NCBI GenBank assembly: GCA_025141835.1 | Contig: CP081102.1 | Span: forward strand, 2,232,001-2,296,000 | DNA: 64,000 nt | Reading direction: 5' to 3' | DNA from: Rhodobacteraceae bacterium M385 | GTDB lineage: Bacteria > Pseudomonadota > Alphaproteobacteria > Rhodobacterales > Rhodobacteraceae | Shown: positions 26,859 through 34,663 of the stretch, piece after piece | How the letters are laid out: each line of letters opens with the position of its first letter | Numbering within the stretch: position 1 is the first letter of the stretch | Program-made: the position numbers and the translations under genes | The notes under the pieces: generated by a model | Database searches by the model: none | Seen by the model: only the letters and a program-made list of their open reading frames with translations | Told to the model about the DNA's origin: nothing

Positions 26859-27680
26859 TTAAAGATAGAGTCGGTGGATCTGGTGACTGGGGTCAGCCAA
26901 GCCATCACAAATGTCGAAGTGGTGTTTGTCGGGTTCTTCCCAAATAGCCACCTCTGCGCCGAGACCCGTCCAAACGTTGGCGAGAAGTTGGTTCTGGCGC
27001 AGAAATTCGCTCCGCTCACTTCCCCCAACCCAACAAAGTACACGCAGGCCCTCGGGCGGCGTTAACAGCGCAGGGCTTTCACGCATCGCCTCCTCCAGAT
27101 CCAGGCGCAGACTTTCATTCATTTTAAGGCGCAGGAAGGGACGCAGATCACTGAGGCCAGAGATTGGAATAACCATCGACAACCGCGCACGCGTCGGCTC
27201 GGATAGGGAAGACCCCTTCGCCGCAACGCGCGCAACCAGATGGCCACCAGCGGAATGTCCCGCAAGCACGATAGGCCCGGAAATGCGCTCGGCCGCAGTA
27301 TCAATCGCTTGGGCTATCTCCTGCCCGATTTGGGTGATGCTCGCCTCGGGGCAAAGCGTATAGCCGGGGACCGCGACAGCATATCCATTGGCCACCGCAC
27401 CAGCGGCAAGATGGGACCAATAGCTGCGGTCGAGCGAATGCCAATATCCACCGTGAACGAAGACAAACAGCCCCCGCGGCGTCCCTTCAGGCATGAACAA
27501 ATCATACCGTTGACGGGCACCGTCCCCGTAAGGCTGATCAAGTGCGGCACGGCCCTGCGTATTCATGGCACCGCGAAAGTCAGCGGCAGGTCCAACCCAA
27601 GCGTCCGGCCACCTGTCACTGCCATGGATGTGGGTTGAATTGGAATAAGCGCGATCCCAATCGTCGATCTTATGAAACAC
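26859..27680 (-). CDS. Alpha/beta hydrolase (esterase/kynurenine formamidase-like)
   Basis: A protein of about 273 residues with the alpha/beta hydrolase fold. The oxyanion-hole motif is FVHGGYW and the nucleophile elbow is GHSAGGH; the acid and histidine would lie in SERSEFLRQN and EPDKHHFDICD. The arrangement resembles kynurenine formamidase-like esterases. Two GTG codons could start it, at 27686 and 27680; GGAG sits eight bases before the second, so 27680 is used. It is the last gene downstream of the TRAP importer, 70 bases after dctP, which suggests it hydrolyses the imported compound or a metabolite of it. Confidence 0.8.
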   Translation of the reverse strand: MFHKIDDWDRAYSNSTHIHGSDRWPDAWVGPAADFRGAMNTQGRAALDQPYGDGARQRYDLFMPEGTPRGLFVFVHGGYWHSLDRSYWSHLAAGAVANGYAVAVPGYTLCPEASITQIGQEIAQAIDTAAERISGPIVLAGHSAGGHLVARVAAKGSSLSEPTRARLSMVIPISGLSDLRPFLRLKMNESLRLDLEEAMRESPALLTPPEGLRVLCWVGGSERSEFLRQNQLLANVWTGLGAEVAIWEEPDKHHFDICDGLADPSHQIHRLYL

Positions 27681-27721
27681 GGTCACGGCTCCGCTACTTA
27701 AGTTTTAGGGAGGAAAGTGGC

Positions 27722-27738
27722 AGGGCCGCGGTGGCCCT
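27722..27738 (-). other. Stem-loop between dctP and the hydrolase gene
   Basis: A 6-bp GC-rich stem (AGGGCC/GGCCCT) with a 5-base loop, extended by two more pairs after one mismatch. It follows dctP by about 12 bases and is not followed by a convincing T-run, so it may be a partial terminator or a 3'-end stabiliser for dctP mRNA. Confidence 0.45.
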
Positions 27739-27750
27739 ACCTTGAGTTGT

Positions 27751-28791
27751 TTAGTTGCGCGACACACCAAGCTCTTCTGCTACGGCGTCCAACTGTTCCT
27801 GGTAGAAACCCCAAGCGGCCTCGGCGTCCACACCACGCTCACTTGCGGCTTCAACCCATTGGCTCTGGATCGGTGCCAGAAGTTCCTCCATGCGAGCCAA
27901 GTCTTCTCCCTCCAGTTCGTGACGGGTCAGACCGCCTTCAATCAGGGCTTCGGAAGACGTCGCATTGTGCTCCTGCCAAACCGCGGCAAAACGGCTGACC
28001 ATGGCCTCGCCAGACAAGGCATCAATTGCGGCTTGATCCTCTGCGCTGATGCGGTTCCAAGCGTCCTCATCCACCACCATGAACTGGCTGGAGGCCGCGA
28101 AACCGCCGGGGACCGTGAACACAACAGGCATATGCTCGGTCATGTTGAAGTCCATGACCGTGCCGTAGGTCTGGAACATGCCATCAATAATCCCACGAGA
28201 GATCTGGTCGTAGGCTTCCGTCAACGGCGACGAGATCGACACAAGTCCAAGCTCCGTCGCGATTTGCTCCACGATGGCGCCGGGGACCCGAATACGCAGA
28301 CCGTCGAGGTCGCCGATCTCTTCCACGCCTGTGCGGGTGAACAGCTGGTAAGACCCCGGCACCCAAAGGCCCAGAAGATGCGTCCCTTCATGCTCATCCG
28401 CGCCCATGAAGTACTCTTGATAGGTGCGCCAGTTGGCGATCGAGTTCACCTGCGCGTTCTCGGCGGTGAAGGGCAATTCGACCATCTCCGTCAGCTTGAA
28501 TCGCTCGGGCGTATAGCCATGGACGGCAAAGGCAATGTCGGCGACGCCGTTGCGAACCAAATCGAAATGCGCACCCGGCGCGCCGAGTGCGGGCAAAATC
28601 TGAAGCGTCACCCGTCCGTCGGTCGCCTCCGCCACATCTGCGGCCCAAGGTTCGATCATGTCCGTGACGATCGGGTGCGTGGGCGGCAGCCAGTTCGAGA
28701 ACCGCAAGACCACGTCCTCGGCAAAGGCGGCGGTGCCGCTGGCCAGCAACGCAAGGCCCGACAGGGCGGCGGTGAAAGTTCTTCTTTTCAT
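27751..28791 (-). CDS. dctP: TRAP transporter solute-binding protein DctP
   Basis: A 346-residue TRAP periplasmic binding protein. A signal peptide ends at AFA near residue 24, then VVLRFSNWLPPTHPIV starts the mature fold. The family's conserved arginine region is seen in LDGLRIRVPG, and NGVADIAFAVHG is the expected ligand-pocket loop. DctP delivers organic acids or related solutes to DctQM. The gene lies downstream of dctM by 42 bases and is followed by an alpha/beta hydrolase. Substrate is unknown. Confidence 0.92.
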   Translation of the reverse strand: MKRRTFTAALSGLALLASGTAAFAEDVVLRFSNWLPPTHPIVTDMIEPWAADVAEATDGRVTLQILPALGAPGAHFDLVRNGVADIAFAVHGYTPERFKLTEMVELPFTAENAQVNSIANWRTYQEYFMGADEHEGTHLLGLWVPGSYQLFTRTGVEEIGDLDGLRIRVPGAIVEQIATELGLVSISSPLTEAYDQISRGIIDGMFQTYGTVMDFNMTEHMPVVFTVPGGFAASSQFMVVDEDAWNRISAEDQAAIDALSGEAMVSRFAAVWQEHNATSSEALIEGGLTRHELEGEDLARMEELLAPIQSQWVEAASERGVDAEAAWGFYQEQLDAVAEELGVSRN

Positions 28792-28833
28792 TGTATTTTC
28801 TCCTTGTTGAGTTGGTTTTTTATGGGTGAAACG

Positions 28834-30123
28834 TCACATCAGTCCGGGAAACCATAAGGCCAGCGCAGGAATGAGGATAAGCAACAGGATGCGGATTGCA
28901 TCGGCGATGACGAAGTAGGTGACCCCGGCAAACATCTTGCGCAGCGGCACCTTGGGCAGAACCCCTTGCAGAACGTAGATGTTCATCCCCACAGGCGGCG
29001 TAATCAGGGCCACCTCGACAAGGGTGACGACAACGATGCCGAACCAGACCGGATCGTAGCCGAGGTGCAGGATCAGCGGGAACGTGATCGGAATTGTCAG
29101 CAGAAGCATCGACATGCTCTCCAACACGCATCCAAGGATCAGGTACATCGCGACAATGACCAACATCATCGCCCATGCAGGAAGCTCTAGTCCGGTGACG
29201 AAGGCGTTCAGCTCTGCGGTGAAGCCCGCGACATTGATGAAGTTGCCGAAGACCTGAGCCCCCACGAGAACGAAGAAGATTGATGCGCTCATGATGGCCG
29301 TCTGGCCGAGGGTGGCCAGAAATGTGCGGAATGTGAGCTTGCGCCGGAGCGTTGCAATCGCAAGGGCACCCACGGCCCCTACCCCGGCGGCTTCGGTCGG
29401 AGTGAACAGATTGCCGTAAATGCCGCCGATCACCAAACCAAACAGCAAGACCACAGAGCCAACCGAGCGCAACGCCAGCAGCCGCTCAGTCCAGCTGCTG
29501 CGCTCACCCGCTGGTCCGGCATCGGGGTTGAGCGTGGTGGCAAAAACCACAGCGCCGACATAAAGCACCGCGCCAAGAAGACCCGGGATGATACCTGCAA
29601 TGAACAGCAGGGCAATATCGGTTTGGGTCAAGATGCCGTATACGATCAGCACGACACTGGGCGGGATCATGATCCCCAATGTTCCGGCAGCCGCGATAGA
29701 TCCGGCGGCCAGAGAGTCATCGTAGTTGTAGCGTTTCATCGACGGGTAAGCGACGCGCCCCATCGTGGCAGAGGAGGCTAGGCTTGATCCACAAACCGCC
29801 GCAAACATACCCCCCGCAAGCACCGTGGAAATTGCCAACCCGCCGCGCCGGTGGCCTACGAATTTATAAGCGAGATCGAAGAGCTCCTTTGAAATCTCGG
29901 CTCTGCTAATCAGGTTGCCCATCAACATGAACAGCGGGATCACGGACATGTTGAAGTTGTGAACGGTCCGGTAAGCGGTGTCGGCCGCCATATACCCGGC
30001 CGGGCCCCAGTCAACGATCCAGGCGAAGCCTCCGACGCCAATGGCCAGCATCGCCAGCGCAATCGGCACCTCAAGAAACAGCAGCAGGAAAAGCAGCGCC
30101 AGCGCGCAAAGCATGATGGTCAT
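28834..30123 (-). CDS. dctM: TRAP transporter large permease DctM
   Basis: A 429-residue integral membrane protein with about 12-13 hydrophobic segments. Typical DctM motifs include FMLMGNLISRAEISKELFDL near the N-terminus, GGMFAAVCGSSLASSATMG and GIMIPPSVVLIVYG, the helical hairpins of the sodium-coupled ion-transporter fold, and VTLVEVALITPPVGMNIYVL. Its ATG overlaps the dctQ stop by one base. It is the transport subunit of the sodium-dependent importer. Confidence 0.93.
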   Translation of the reverse strand: MTIMLCALALLFLLLFLEVPIALAMLAIGVGGFAWIVDWGPAGYMAADTAYRTVHNFNMSVIPLFMLMGNLISRAEISKELFDLAYKFVGHRRGGLAISTVLAGGMFAAVCGSSLASSATMGRVAYPSMKRYNYDDSLAAGSIAAAGTLGIMIPPSVVLIVYGILTQTDIALLFIAGIIPGLLGAVLYVGAVVFATTLNPDAGPAGERSSWTERLLALRSVGSVVLLFGLVIGGIYGNLFTPTEAAGVGAVGALAIATLRRKLTFRTFLATLGQTAIMSASIFFVLVGAQVFGNFINVAGFTAELNAFVTGLELPAWAMMLVIVAMYLILGCVLESMSMLLLTIPITFPLILHLGYDPVWFGIVVVTLVEVALITPPVGMNIYVLQGVLPKVPLRKMFAGVTYFVIADAIRILLLILIPALALWFPGLM

Positions 30124-30611
30124 CAGAGTTCCCCAATCCCATCAGGTGCCGCGTCTTGGCGACTGAACAACGTGGCCACCGCCGACACGGCGCACATGGC
30201 CGATGCGAACCAGGCAAAGGGTGCCAAGGGGAACCCCGCAAATATAGCCCGCGCCCCATTGGCATTCATCTGGTTGCCCAAGCGGAACAAATGCCAAGCG
30301 AAGAAAGCGAAGACGAGGACGCCGACACCCCGGCTGACAATCGTGAAAATGAGCCGAAGCCAGCGGTGTTGATCCGCCAGTTTCCCGAACAATGTCACGC
30401 GCACATGTTCTTGCCGCAAAGTCACCAAGGGAAGGGCCGCAAACACCATCGCGCCAACGGCGATCTCTGTGATCTCGTAAGCCCCCGGAATAGGGCTGTT
30501 CAGACTGCGAAGGATCACATCCGAGAACGACACACCCATCAAAATGATGATGCACGCGGAGGTGAGCAGCATAAGCGGGAACAGCAGTTTATGCGCGATC
30601 GCGTAGAGCAT
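30123..30611 (-). CDS. dctQ: TRAP transporter small permease DctQ
   Basis: A 162-residue protein with four membrane segments. VILRSLNSPIPGAYEITE followed by the LVTLRQEHVRVTLF stretch is the conserved DctQ pattern. The ATG at 30611 has AAGGGGGG upstream; a longer frame to 30656 is unlikely since it adds charged residues before the first helix and overlaps the aldo/keto reductase gene. It is translationally coupled to dctM and follows the reductase by 34 bases. Confidence 0.9.
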   Translation of the reverse strand: MLYAIAHKLLFPLMLLTSACIIILMGVSFSDVILRSLNSPIPGAYEITEIAVGAMVFAALPLVTLRQEHVRVTLFGKLADQHRWLRLIFTIVSRGVGVLVFAFFAWHLFRLGNQMNANGARAIFAGFPLAPFAWFASAMCAVSAVATLFSRQDAAPDGIGEL

Positions 30612-30645
30612 CACGCCCCCCCTTCGGTAGCGCCAAGTCCAATAG

Positions 30646-31719
30646 TCATTCAGCAAACACCTTGTCAGCAGGGTTGGTGTTCAGGTTGTACTTCATGATC
30701 TTGCCGTGGCGCCCGCCCCGATCCCCTTCCAGTCCATAGACGGGACCACTGGGCCCGGCGGCCTGATCCAAAACCGCATCGATGGCCGCGCGATCCGCGT
30801 CGTCGAGGGCGAAGTTGAAGATCTCTAGCGTTTTGGGCAGATGCCGCGCGTAGCGCGCACCGACGATGGCGGCGGCAACTTGTGGTTGGTCCAACACCCA
30901 GCGCGAAGACACGGCGGCAAGCGACACCCCATGTTTGTCCCCGACGGCCTTCAACGTTGCCATCAAAGTTTGGAACAGCTCCCAAGGGCCAAATTCGTCG
31001 ATAATCAGTCGGTACTTGATGAGGCTTCGGTTTTCGAACTCGAAACCGGGATCAGGCTTGCCGAGCCAGGCATCGGTCAGAAACCCGCCCGCCAAGGTGC
31101 CATAGCACAAGATCTGCACATCGCGCTGCGCACCCCATTCCGAGAAGGCTCCCGCAGGGCGTCGGTCGAGAATAGAATATTGCACCTGCGCCGAGACCAC
31201 ATCGAAATCGGCATCAATGAAGCGGTCCATCACCGGCCAATCCCAGTTCGTCGTGCCGAGATTGGCAATCTTGCCCTTGCGCTGACACTCTTTCAGAACA
31301 TCGAGCGCTTCAACCGCATTGCCGACGCTCATGTCCCACCAGAAGAATTGCACCAGCGGGATTTGCTCAATTTGTAAGCGCTGAAGTGACCGATCAACAA
31401 TCGCCTCAACTTCGTCGGGGCGGATGTCAGATAAGCGGCCAAGATCAGGAACCAGCTTCGTGTGAACCATGACGCGGTCCGCCACCTCTGCCCCGCGACG
31501 ACGGCGGACGTCGGCAATGAAATGACCGATCATCTCTTCGACGCCCTTATAAATGTCTGCGCAATCGAAGGTGGTGATACCGGCGTCCAGAAACGCCTCC
31601 ATATCGGCAATGGCATCCTCACGGCGCACCTCGCCATGGTCGCCCGCCAACTGCCAGCCCCCTTTTATGACGCGCGAGATGCGGTGGCCCGGTCGCAGAT
31701 CAGCGGTTTCAACGGTCAT
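30646..31719 (-). CDS. Aldo/keto reductase, catalytic His position replaced
   Basis: A 357-residue aldo/keto reductase-fold protein. Of the catalytic tetrad, Asp52 (FDCADIY), Tyr57 and Lys88 (VMVHTKL) are present, but the position of the usual histidine reads QFFWWD, with Phe126 where families have QFHWWD. The NADP-binding part (NLGTTNW, SSRWVLDQPQVAAAIVGA) is intact. ATG 31719 has GGAAGGA upstream and overlaps the end of the TIGR04076-like gene as ATGA. It lies in the TRAP importer operon, so it probably acts on the imported compound; loss of His may change its activity from a standard reductase. Confidence 0.85.
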   Translation of the reverse strand: MTVETADLRPGHRISRVIKGGWQLAGDHGEVRREDAIADMEAFLDAGITTFDCADIYKGVEEMIGHFIADVRRRRGAEVADRVMVHTKLVPDLGRLSDIRPDEVEAIVDRSLQRLQIEQIPLVQFFWWDMSVGNAVEALDVLKECQRKGKIANLGTTNWDWPVMDRFIDADFDVVSAQVQYSILDRRPAGAFSEWGAQRDVQILCYGTLAGGFLTDAWLGKPDPGFEFENRSLIKYRLIIDEFGPWELFQTLMATLKAVGDKHGVSLAAVSSRWVLDQPQVAAAIVGARYARHLPKTLEIFNFALDDADRAAIDAVLDQAAGPSGPVYGLEGDRGGRHGKIMKYNLNTNPADKVFAE

Positions 31720-32087
31720 GCTTCGTCCTTCCAATAGGGTGTCCCGCGCTGATCTGGCAGCCCGGTCGTAGCTGCGTGGGAATACCAGCGGCGTTCTTCA
31801 CGCACGATGCGCAACCGCCCGCCGCAATGGGGGTCAGGGCACGCAACTTCAGCGTCAGTGGTCATCCAGTCATCTGCGTCTGTCTCCCGCTGCTTGGCGG
31901 GCAGAAGCGGAAGAACTGACGCAAGCGCGAACATGGAGATCTTGGACGGACCATCGAAAACTAGGTTCTCCCCAACAACGCGGAAGGACTCTCCCTCGAC
32001 ATGTCGGCAAACCGGTGCGCGGCCCTCCAAAACGGTCTCAACCCTTAGATCGTAGAGCCAAAAACCACGTTCTCCGCCTTCTTCCAT
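31716..32087 (-). CDS. TIGR04076-like small protein
   Basis: A 123-residue protein. Its start WLYDLRVETVLEGR, the cysteine in VCRHVEGESFRV and the later CPDPHCGGRLRIVR resemble the TIGR04076 family, small proteins of unknown function that often accompany aldo/keto reductases. The paired cysteines could bind a metal, but this is speculation. It is the first gene of the TRAP operon, has GAAAGG upstream of its ATG, and faces a GntR/FCD regulator across an 83-base gap. Confidence 0.65.
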   Translation of the reverse strand: MEEGGERGFWLYDLRVETVLEGRAPVCRHVEGESFRVVGENLVFDGPSKISMFALASVLPLLPAKQRETDADDWMTTDAEVACPDPHCGGRLRIVREERRWYSHAATTGLPDQRGTPYWKDEA

Positions 32088-32104
32088 TGATTAGCCTTTC
32101 GCGC

Positions 32105-32140
32105 TTGACCGATTCCACTGTGATGTGTGATATTTTATCA
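32105..32140 (+). promoter_or_regulatory. Candidate promoter with overlapping operator for the GntR/FCD gene
   Basis: TTGACC (32105-32110), a 17-base spacer and TGATAT (32128-32133) form a plausible -35/-10 pair. The inverted repeat TGATA-TTT-TATCA (32128-32140) covers the -10 box, a good place for repression. The region also has to hold the divergent promoter of the TRAP operon. Confidence 0.5.
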
Positions 32141-32170
32141 ACGATACAGTCTGGACCTGTCAAGAATGTC

Positions 32171-32818
32171 ATGAGCACACCAACAATTGCCCGCCTCGAT
32201 CCGCTAAAACTGCGCGAAAATGTGTACTTCTCACTGCGAGATGCCTTCACAAGAGGCGACTTTGCACCGGGCGACGTGCTCAGTTTGCGCAATCTGGCCG
32301 ATCAATTGGGTGTCTCGATGACACCGGTTCGAGAGGCTGTCCGCCGCCTCGTGGCAGAGGGCGCTTTGGTCGATACGCCCTCACGCACGTTAATGGTGCC
32401 GCCCTTCGATGCCCGCCGTGCCGCCGATCTAAAATCGGCACGTCTCGCGTTGGAAAGCCTGGTTCTTGAACAGGCAATGGACCGTATCACACCCGCTGAC
32501 ATTGATGCGCTGGAGGCGATCTTAAAGCGCCCAAAGACGGGCCCTGAAACTTTGCCGGACCTTGTGACCAACCACGACTTCCACCAGACGCTCTATCGCT
32601 GTAGCAAATCTGAAGTTCTATTACCGATGATCGAGGCGCTGTGGCTCCAATATGGCGCCTATTTGAACCTGATTATCAACCGCCCCACGGCAAGCATGAT
32701 TTCGGAACATATGCACCATGAAGAAATCCTGTCGGCCCTGCGGACCGGTGACAAAGACAAGGCGCAAGCGGCCCTTGCGGCCGACATCACGCGCTCTTTC
32801 CATGTCTTGATCCCTTAA
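32171..32818 (+). CDS. GntR-family transcriptional regulator with FCD domain
   Basis: A 215-residue FadR-type regulator. The winged helix is in residues ~10-70: FTRGDFAPGDVLSLRNLADQ, LGVSMTPVREAVRRLVAEGAL. The remaining all-helical FCD domain carries the metal-ligand pattern in HDFHQTLYR and HMHHEEILSAL. ATG 32171 is used; an in-frame ATG at 32123 would overlap the promoter. It is divergent from the TRAP/AKR operon and most likely represses it until an organic acid ligand binds. Confidence 0.85.
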   Translation: MSTPTIARLDPLKLRENVYFSLRDAFTRGDFAPGDVLSLRNLADQLGVSMTPVREAVRRLVAEGALVDTPSRTLMVPPFDARRAADLKSARLALESLVLEQAMDRITPADIDALEAILKRPKTGPETLPDLVTNHDFHQTLYRCSKSEVLLPMIEALWLQYGAYLNLIINRPTASMISEHMHHEEILSALRTGDKDKAQAALAADITRSFHVLIP

Positions 32819-32821
32819 GAA

Positions 32822-32844
32822 GACGGCAAGATTCGAGTGCCGTC
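32822..32844 (+). terminator. Stem-loop after the GntR/FCD gene
   Basis: A perfect 7-bp stem (GACGGCA/TGCCGTC) with a 9-base loop, three bases after the stop codon. There is no T-run, so intrinsic termination is uncertain. Confidence 0.35.
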
Positions 32845-32951
32845 AACGACGGCAGGTTCGGGATCAGAAGCTTTTGGCCACGCAAATAGGGCAAGTCGTC
32901 CTCCGGTTATGTCGGCGCGGTTAAACGCTATTCTTTCAAGCAATCTGGTCA

Positions 32952-33848
32952 TCAGGTCCGCGCTGGTATGGACGGCCCTGCCCGCTTGGAGGAACCGGGA
33001 ACGAGGCGTTGTGCATGTTGGCCGATCCATACGCTGGCCAACACCATGACCATACCGATAGCCTGCCAGTGATTGAGTGCTTCGCCAAGGATTGCCCAAC
33101 CCAACAGGGTTGCTGCAACGGGGCTCATCAGGCCGAGCGGAGCCACGGTCGATGGGCCAAGGCGCGCAATGCCGCGAAACCATAGGAAATATGTCACCGC
33201 GCCACCGATCAAACCCAGATAGACAAAACCAAGAACAGCGCCGGCATCAAGAGGTGGCAAAGCGGGCTCGCCCCAGAGCGCAGCCGGAACCAAGAGCAAG
33301 CCACCGGCAGTCAACTGCCAAGACGTGAAGGTAAGTGCTGGCACAGCCGGTTGCCATTTCCGGGTCAGTACAATGCCAAACGCCATGGATATCGCGCCAC
33401 CAAAGGCCGCCAGAAGGCCGATCCCGTCCAACGCCGCGTTTGGGGTCAGAACCAAAAGCCCTACCCCAAAGACACCACCCAGACCGGCAAGGACGGCAAC
33501 AGGCCGGATGCCTTGGTTGAGCATGAGCTTTGACAGGTAGAGAACGATCAAGGGCTGAACTGCGCCCACCGTAGCGGCAACACCGCCCGGCAATTCGTAG
33601 GCTGCTACAAAAAGCAACCACCAGAAGATCGAGAAGTTGAGTGCCCCAAGCACGATGGAGCGCAGGACCCAAACACCCTTCGGCATGACGCGGGTGAACA
33701 ACATCAGCAGGAGACCAGCAGGGAGCGCCCGCAGCATAGCAGCTGTCATTGGATACCCGTCCGGCAACAACTCTGTCGCGATAATGTAAGTGCTCCCCCA
33801 GACGGTGGGTGCGAGGGCTGTCAGCAACAAGTCAAATGTGCGGGGCAT
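32952..33848 (-). CDS. DMT-superfamily (EamA) transporter
   Basis: A 298-residue protein with ten predicted hydrophobic segments and the two-fold EamA repeat; the repeats begin near LLLTALAPTVWGSTYI and LAAFGGAISMAFGIVL. Members export amino acids, metabolites or drugs across the inner membrane. ATG 33848 has GGAGG eight bases upstream. It is divergent from a MarR-type regulator with palindromic operators between, a layout common for exporters that respond to their own substrate. Confidence 0.85.
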   Translation of the reverse strand: MPRTFDLLLTALAPTVWGSTYIIATELLPDGYPMTAAMLRALPAGLLLMLFTRVMPKGVWVLRSIVLGALNFSIFWWLLFVAAYELPGGVAATVGAVQPLIVLYLSKLMLNQGIRPVAVLAGLGGVFGVGLLVLTPNAALDGIGLLAAFGGAISMAFGIVLTRKWQPAVPALTFTSWQLTAGGLLLVPAALWGEPALPPLDAGAVLGFVYLGLIGGAVTYFLWFRGIARLGPSTVAPLGLMSPVAATLLGWAILGEALNHWQAIGMVMVLASVWIGQHAQRLVPGSSKRAGPSIPART

Positions 33849-33865
33849 AATGCATCCTCCTTTAA

Positions 33866-33907
33866 ATCTTGACGTCAAGATAATTGGATATCTCTTGATG
33901 TCAAGAT
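33866..33907. promoter_or_regulatory. Twin palindromic operators for the MarR regulator
   Basis: ATCTTGACGTCAAGAT (33866-33881) is a perfect 16-bp palindrome. A second copy at 33892-33907 (CTCTTGATGTCAAGAT) matches it at 14 of 16 positions, with centres 26 bases apart. Both lie between the divergent transporter and MarR genes. Confidence 0.7.
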
Positions 33908-33928
33908 AAAGACCTATAAGATGGGACT

Positions 33929-34423
33929 ATGGATGCTGTAGATAAAATTCTGGAACAGTGGCGACAGGCACGGCCCGACCTGAACGTTCGCTCAATGGGT
34001 CCGATTGGGCGCATGTCCCGAGTTTCACATGGCAACGCCCGCCGGATGGGCGAGACCTTTGCAAAACATGGACTTAACCCCGCCGGGTTCGATGTTCTGG
34101 CAACGCTGCGCCGTTCGCCCTCACCCCACGCGCTCTCGCCCGGTGATCTCATGGAAGCCATGATGATTACATCCGGCACGATGACAAACCGCATCGAGCA
34201 ACTGGCAAAAGCAGGCCTTGTCACTCGAACGTCTGATAAAAATGACGCTCGGCGCGCGGTCGTGAAACTAACGACCAAAGGCTTCGACGTGATCGACGCT
34301 GCAATTGCGGATCACGTTGAAACCCAAAATGGCCTTTTGGCTGGGTTGAGCGAGGAAGACATCAGGCTGCTTGACGATATCCTGAGAAAGCTCCTGCTTG
34401 CTGCCGAAGATACCTCATCATGA
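33929..34423 (+). CDS. MarR-family transcriptional regulator
   Basis: A 164-residue MarR-type winged-helix protein. The recognition helix region is LSPGDLMEAMMITSGTMTNR followed by the wing GLVTRTSDKNDARRAVVKLT; flanking helices form the dimer interface. It is divergent from an EamA-type exporter, and two near-identical palindromes fill the gap, so it probably represses both genes. The ATG at 33929 lies downstream of AAGATGGGA. Confidence 0.88.
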   Translation: MDAVDKILEQWRQARPDLNVRSMGPIGRMSRVSHGNARRMGETFAKHGLNPAGFDVLATLRRSPSPHALSPGDLMEAMMITSGTMTNRIEQLAKAGLVTRTSDKNDARRAVVKLTTKGFDVIDAAIADHVETQNGLLAGLSEEDIRLLDDILRKLLLAAEDTSS

Positions 34424-34613
34424 TTGTCTCAAGCGACCTCTCCTGCTGAAGCAGTAGGTTCAAGTAGGCCGACTTCAATAAAGCAGCGTCGTCGTATTCG
34501 GCGTCAAATGCGACTTCGCAGTGGCGGAGCGTCGTATCGAATACGGGCCCCGATACATACTGTCTGTTCAAAAGCAGGCCGACTTCTGGTTCCTCGAAGA
34601 ACCGCTTCGGCAT
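34362..34613 (-). pseudogene. Possible gene remnant or small ORF (83 codons)
   Basis: The 240 bases between the MarR and DUF885-like genes hold one open frame on the minus strand that runs into the 3' end of the MarR gene. Its product (MPKRFFEEPEVG at the start, then LLKSAYLNLLLQQE later) reads like real protein sequence but I recognise no family and it has no good ribosome binding site. It may be the broken end of a former gene, or chance. Confidence 0.2.
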
Positions 34614-34663
34614 CCCCAAGCAACGGCAAGAAGGTCACTCTGACTACACAATGGGAACGGCTT

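Noticed and set aside
27742..28857. 371-codon plus-strand frame opposite dctP
   Set aside because: The TRAP binding protein on the minus strand has signal peptide and family motifs; the plus frame is low-complexity, arginine- and histidine-rich.
32815..33183. 122-codon minus-strand frame between GntR/FCD and DMT genes
   Set aside because: Mostly an out-of-frame reading of the DMT transporter end; the part outside it is too short to judge.
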